Shown piece by piece: positions 62,992-64,000 of a stretch of DNA of 64,000 nucleotides. Numbering within the stretch: position 1 is the stretch's first letter; the number at the start of each line of letters is the position of its first letter. The stretch lies in NCBI RefSeq assembly GCF_900105315.1, contig NZ_LT629766.1, positions 1,550,001 to 1,614,000 of the forward strand, given 5' to 3'. The translations under genes were made by a program, and so were the position numbers. Source of the stretch: Brevibacterium siliguriense (GTDB taxonomy: Bacteria > Actinomycetota > Actinomycetes > Actinomycetales > Brevibacteriaceae). The notes under the pieces are model-generated. The model was not told the DNA's origin and ran no database searches. It saw nothing but the letters and a program-made list of their open reading frames with translations.

Positions 62992-64000
62992 ATGAGTGTG
63001 TTCGCCTACCCGAGCGAGACCATCAGGGAGGCCGAGAAACCGCTGCTCGAGGCCGGCATTCCGCTCATGGCGCGAGCGGCCCGAGCCCTGGCGAACCGCG
63101 CGGCGGCCATGGTGAAGTCCGACCACGGCCAGGTCACCGGCACCCGCATCTGCGTCCTCGCCGGGCCCGGCAACAATGCCGGAGACGCCCTCTTCGCCGC
63201 GGCGACCTTGGGCAGACGCGGTGCTGCCGTCACGGTCATCACCCTCTTCGACCGCACTCACGAGGATGGGCTGGCCGCGGCACGGGCAGCCGGTGCGCAG
63301 ATCGTCACATTCACGACAGCCCTGGCCGATGGCGCTCGTGCCGACGCCTTGAGCGAACTCTCCCGCTCCGATCTCGTCCTCGACGGCATCCTCGGCACCG
63401 GCGGCCGGCGCGGACTGCCCGATCACATCGCCTCACTCATCGCCGACTGGGCCCCGCACCGCACAGGCCGTCTCATCGCCGTCGATGTTCCCTCCGACCT
63501 CGACCCGAACAACACCGGGGCAGAGAAACGCCTCCACGCCGACCTCACGGTGACCTTCGGCGGCCTCAAGACCGAACTCATCGATCCGCGCGTGGACGAG
63601 TTCATCGGCACCATCGACGTCGTCGATATCGGCCTCGGTGTCGACCCCGGCCAGGCGACCGCGGAACTGCTCGATTCCGATGACCTCGTCACCGGATTCC
63701 CGCGCCCCGATGAGACCGGGCACAAATACTCCCGCGGTGTCACCGGGGTCCTCGCCGGCTCCGAGGAATACCCGGGTGCAGGGGTGCTCACAACCACCTC
63801 GGCGGTGAATACCGGAGCCGGCATGGTCCGCTACCTCGGTTCCCCACTCGTCGCCGAATTCGTCCTCGGCCTCCACCCCGAGGTGGTCAGTGCGTCCGGA
63901 CGCATCGACGCCGTCGTCCTCGGGCCGGGCGACCCCGAGCCCGAATTCGTCCACAGCCTCGCCGAGGCACTCACCGGCAATCGCACCCCGGTCGTCGTCG
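62992..64000 (+). CDS. nnr: bifunctional NAD(P)H-hydrate epimerase/dehydratase, cut by window edge
   Basis: The visible 336 residues cover the N-terminal epimerase domain (GPGNNAGDALFAAATLGRRG, LVLDGILGTGGRRGLP, IAVDVPSDLDPNNTGAEK) and the start of the ADP-dependent dehydratase (HKYSRGVTGVLAGSEEYPGA, GAGMVRYLGS, VVLGPGDP). Together they repair damaged hydrated NADH and NADPH. ATG 62992 follows AGGAGC. The frame is open at the window end. Its position after glmS-acpS is the usual actinobacterial order. The epimerase half appears slightly diverged in its first 40 residues. Confidence 0.93.
   Translation, partial: MSVFAYPSETIREAEKPLLEAGIPLMARAARALANRAAAMVKSDHGQVTGTRICVLAGPGNNAGDALFAAATLGRRGAAVTVITLFDRTHEDGLAAARAAGAQIVTFTTALADGARADALSELSRSDLVLDGILGTGGRRGLPDHIASLIADWAPHRTGRLIAVDVPSDLDPNNTGAEKRLHADLTVTFGGLKTELIDPRVDEFIGTIDVVDIGLGVDPGQATAELLDSDDLVTGFPRPDETGHKYSRGVTGVLAGSEEYPGAGVLTTTSAVNTGAGMVRYLGSPLVAEFVLGLHPEVVSASGRIDAVVLGPGDPEPEFVHSLAEALTGNRTPVVV

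Overview
The window looks like chromosomal DNA of a high-GC Gram-positive actinobacterium, most like Brevibacterium (Micrococcales). This is inferred from gene content, GC-rich codon use, GTG/TTG starts and gene order (rplM-rpsI-glmM-coaA-glmS-acpS-nnr, guaB/guaB3/guaA). No rRNA, tRNA, CRISPR array, prophage or intact insertion sequence was found. Most of the window is vitamin, cofactor and nucleotide metabolism on both strands; the accessory parts are a siderophore operon, a sugar ABC locus and an insert between glmM and coaA.

Layout: 0-3.8 kb holds an RluA pseudouridine synthase, a GntR/FCD regulator and guaB. 4.2-10 kb is an iron-regulated desferrioxamine-type operon (decarboxylase, N-hydroxylase, and a fused acyltransferase/NIS synthetase) behind a DtxR/IdeR box and ending in a 16-bp hairpin. 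10.5-15 kb is a LacI regulator and a xylose/ribose-type ABC transporter with a 16-bp LacI-type operator. 15-18.5 kb is a TPP riboswitch followed by thiM, thiE, thiD and tenA. 19.6-24.5 kb (minus) is nadA-nadB-nadC with a cysteine desulfurase. 24.9-26.7 kb is panB-panC. 26.7-30.2 kb has an AT-rich patch, a TM-repeat membrane protein and a divergent LysE/LysR pair. 30.3-36.9 kb has guaB3, SURF1, a DUF3817 protein, guaA and the biotin ECF transporter bioYMN behind a BioQ-like box. 37-43.4 kb has an isochorismatase-fold protein, a GT4 glycosyltransferase, a LemA-like protein, truA and a sortase-anchored 5'-nucleotidase. 43.5-48.2 kb (minus) holds two tandem paralogous polytopic proteins with a phosphatase/sulfatase-like ectodomain. 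48.4-51 kb is rplM, rpsI, glmM. 51-57.7 kb is the accessory insert: an AbiEi/DUF559 protein, an FAD-linked oxidase, a SARP regulator and an ABC exporter, punctuated by three copies of a palindromic element. 57.9-64 kb has coaA, glmS, acpS, an M20 amidohydrolase and the start of nnr.

The cofactor loci connect: panB, panC, coaA, acpS and nnr serve CoA, carrier-protein and NAD(P) supply; the thi, nad and bio loci make or import other vitamins; guaB, guaB3 and guaA serve GMP synthesis; glmM and glmS serve UDP-GlcNAc.

Two window-wide signals stand out. First, an 11-bp near-palindrome, CCTCGSCGAGG, often extended by CGGCC, occurs 16 times exactly and many more times imperfectly, in genes and in intergenic DNA. 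Second, three genes (lacI-like, thiD, one tandem membrane protein) each look short of a single base, at a G/C homopolymer in two cases and in a G-rich stretch in the third. That means either local sequencing error or real slippage mutations, and it should be settled before any of them is called broken.
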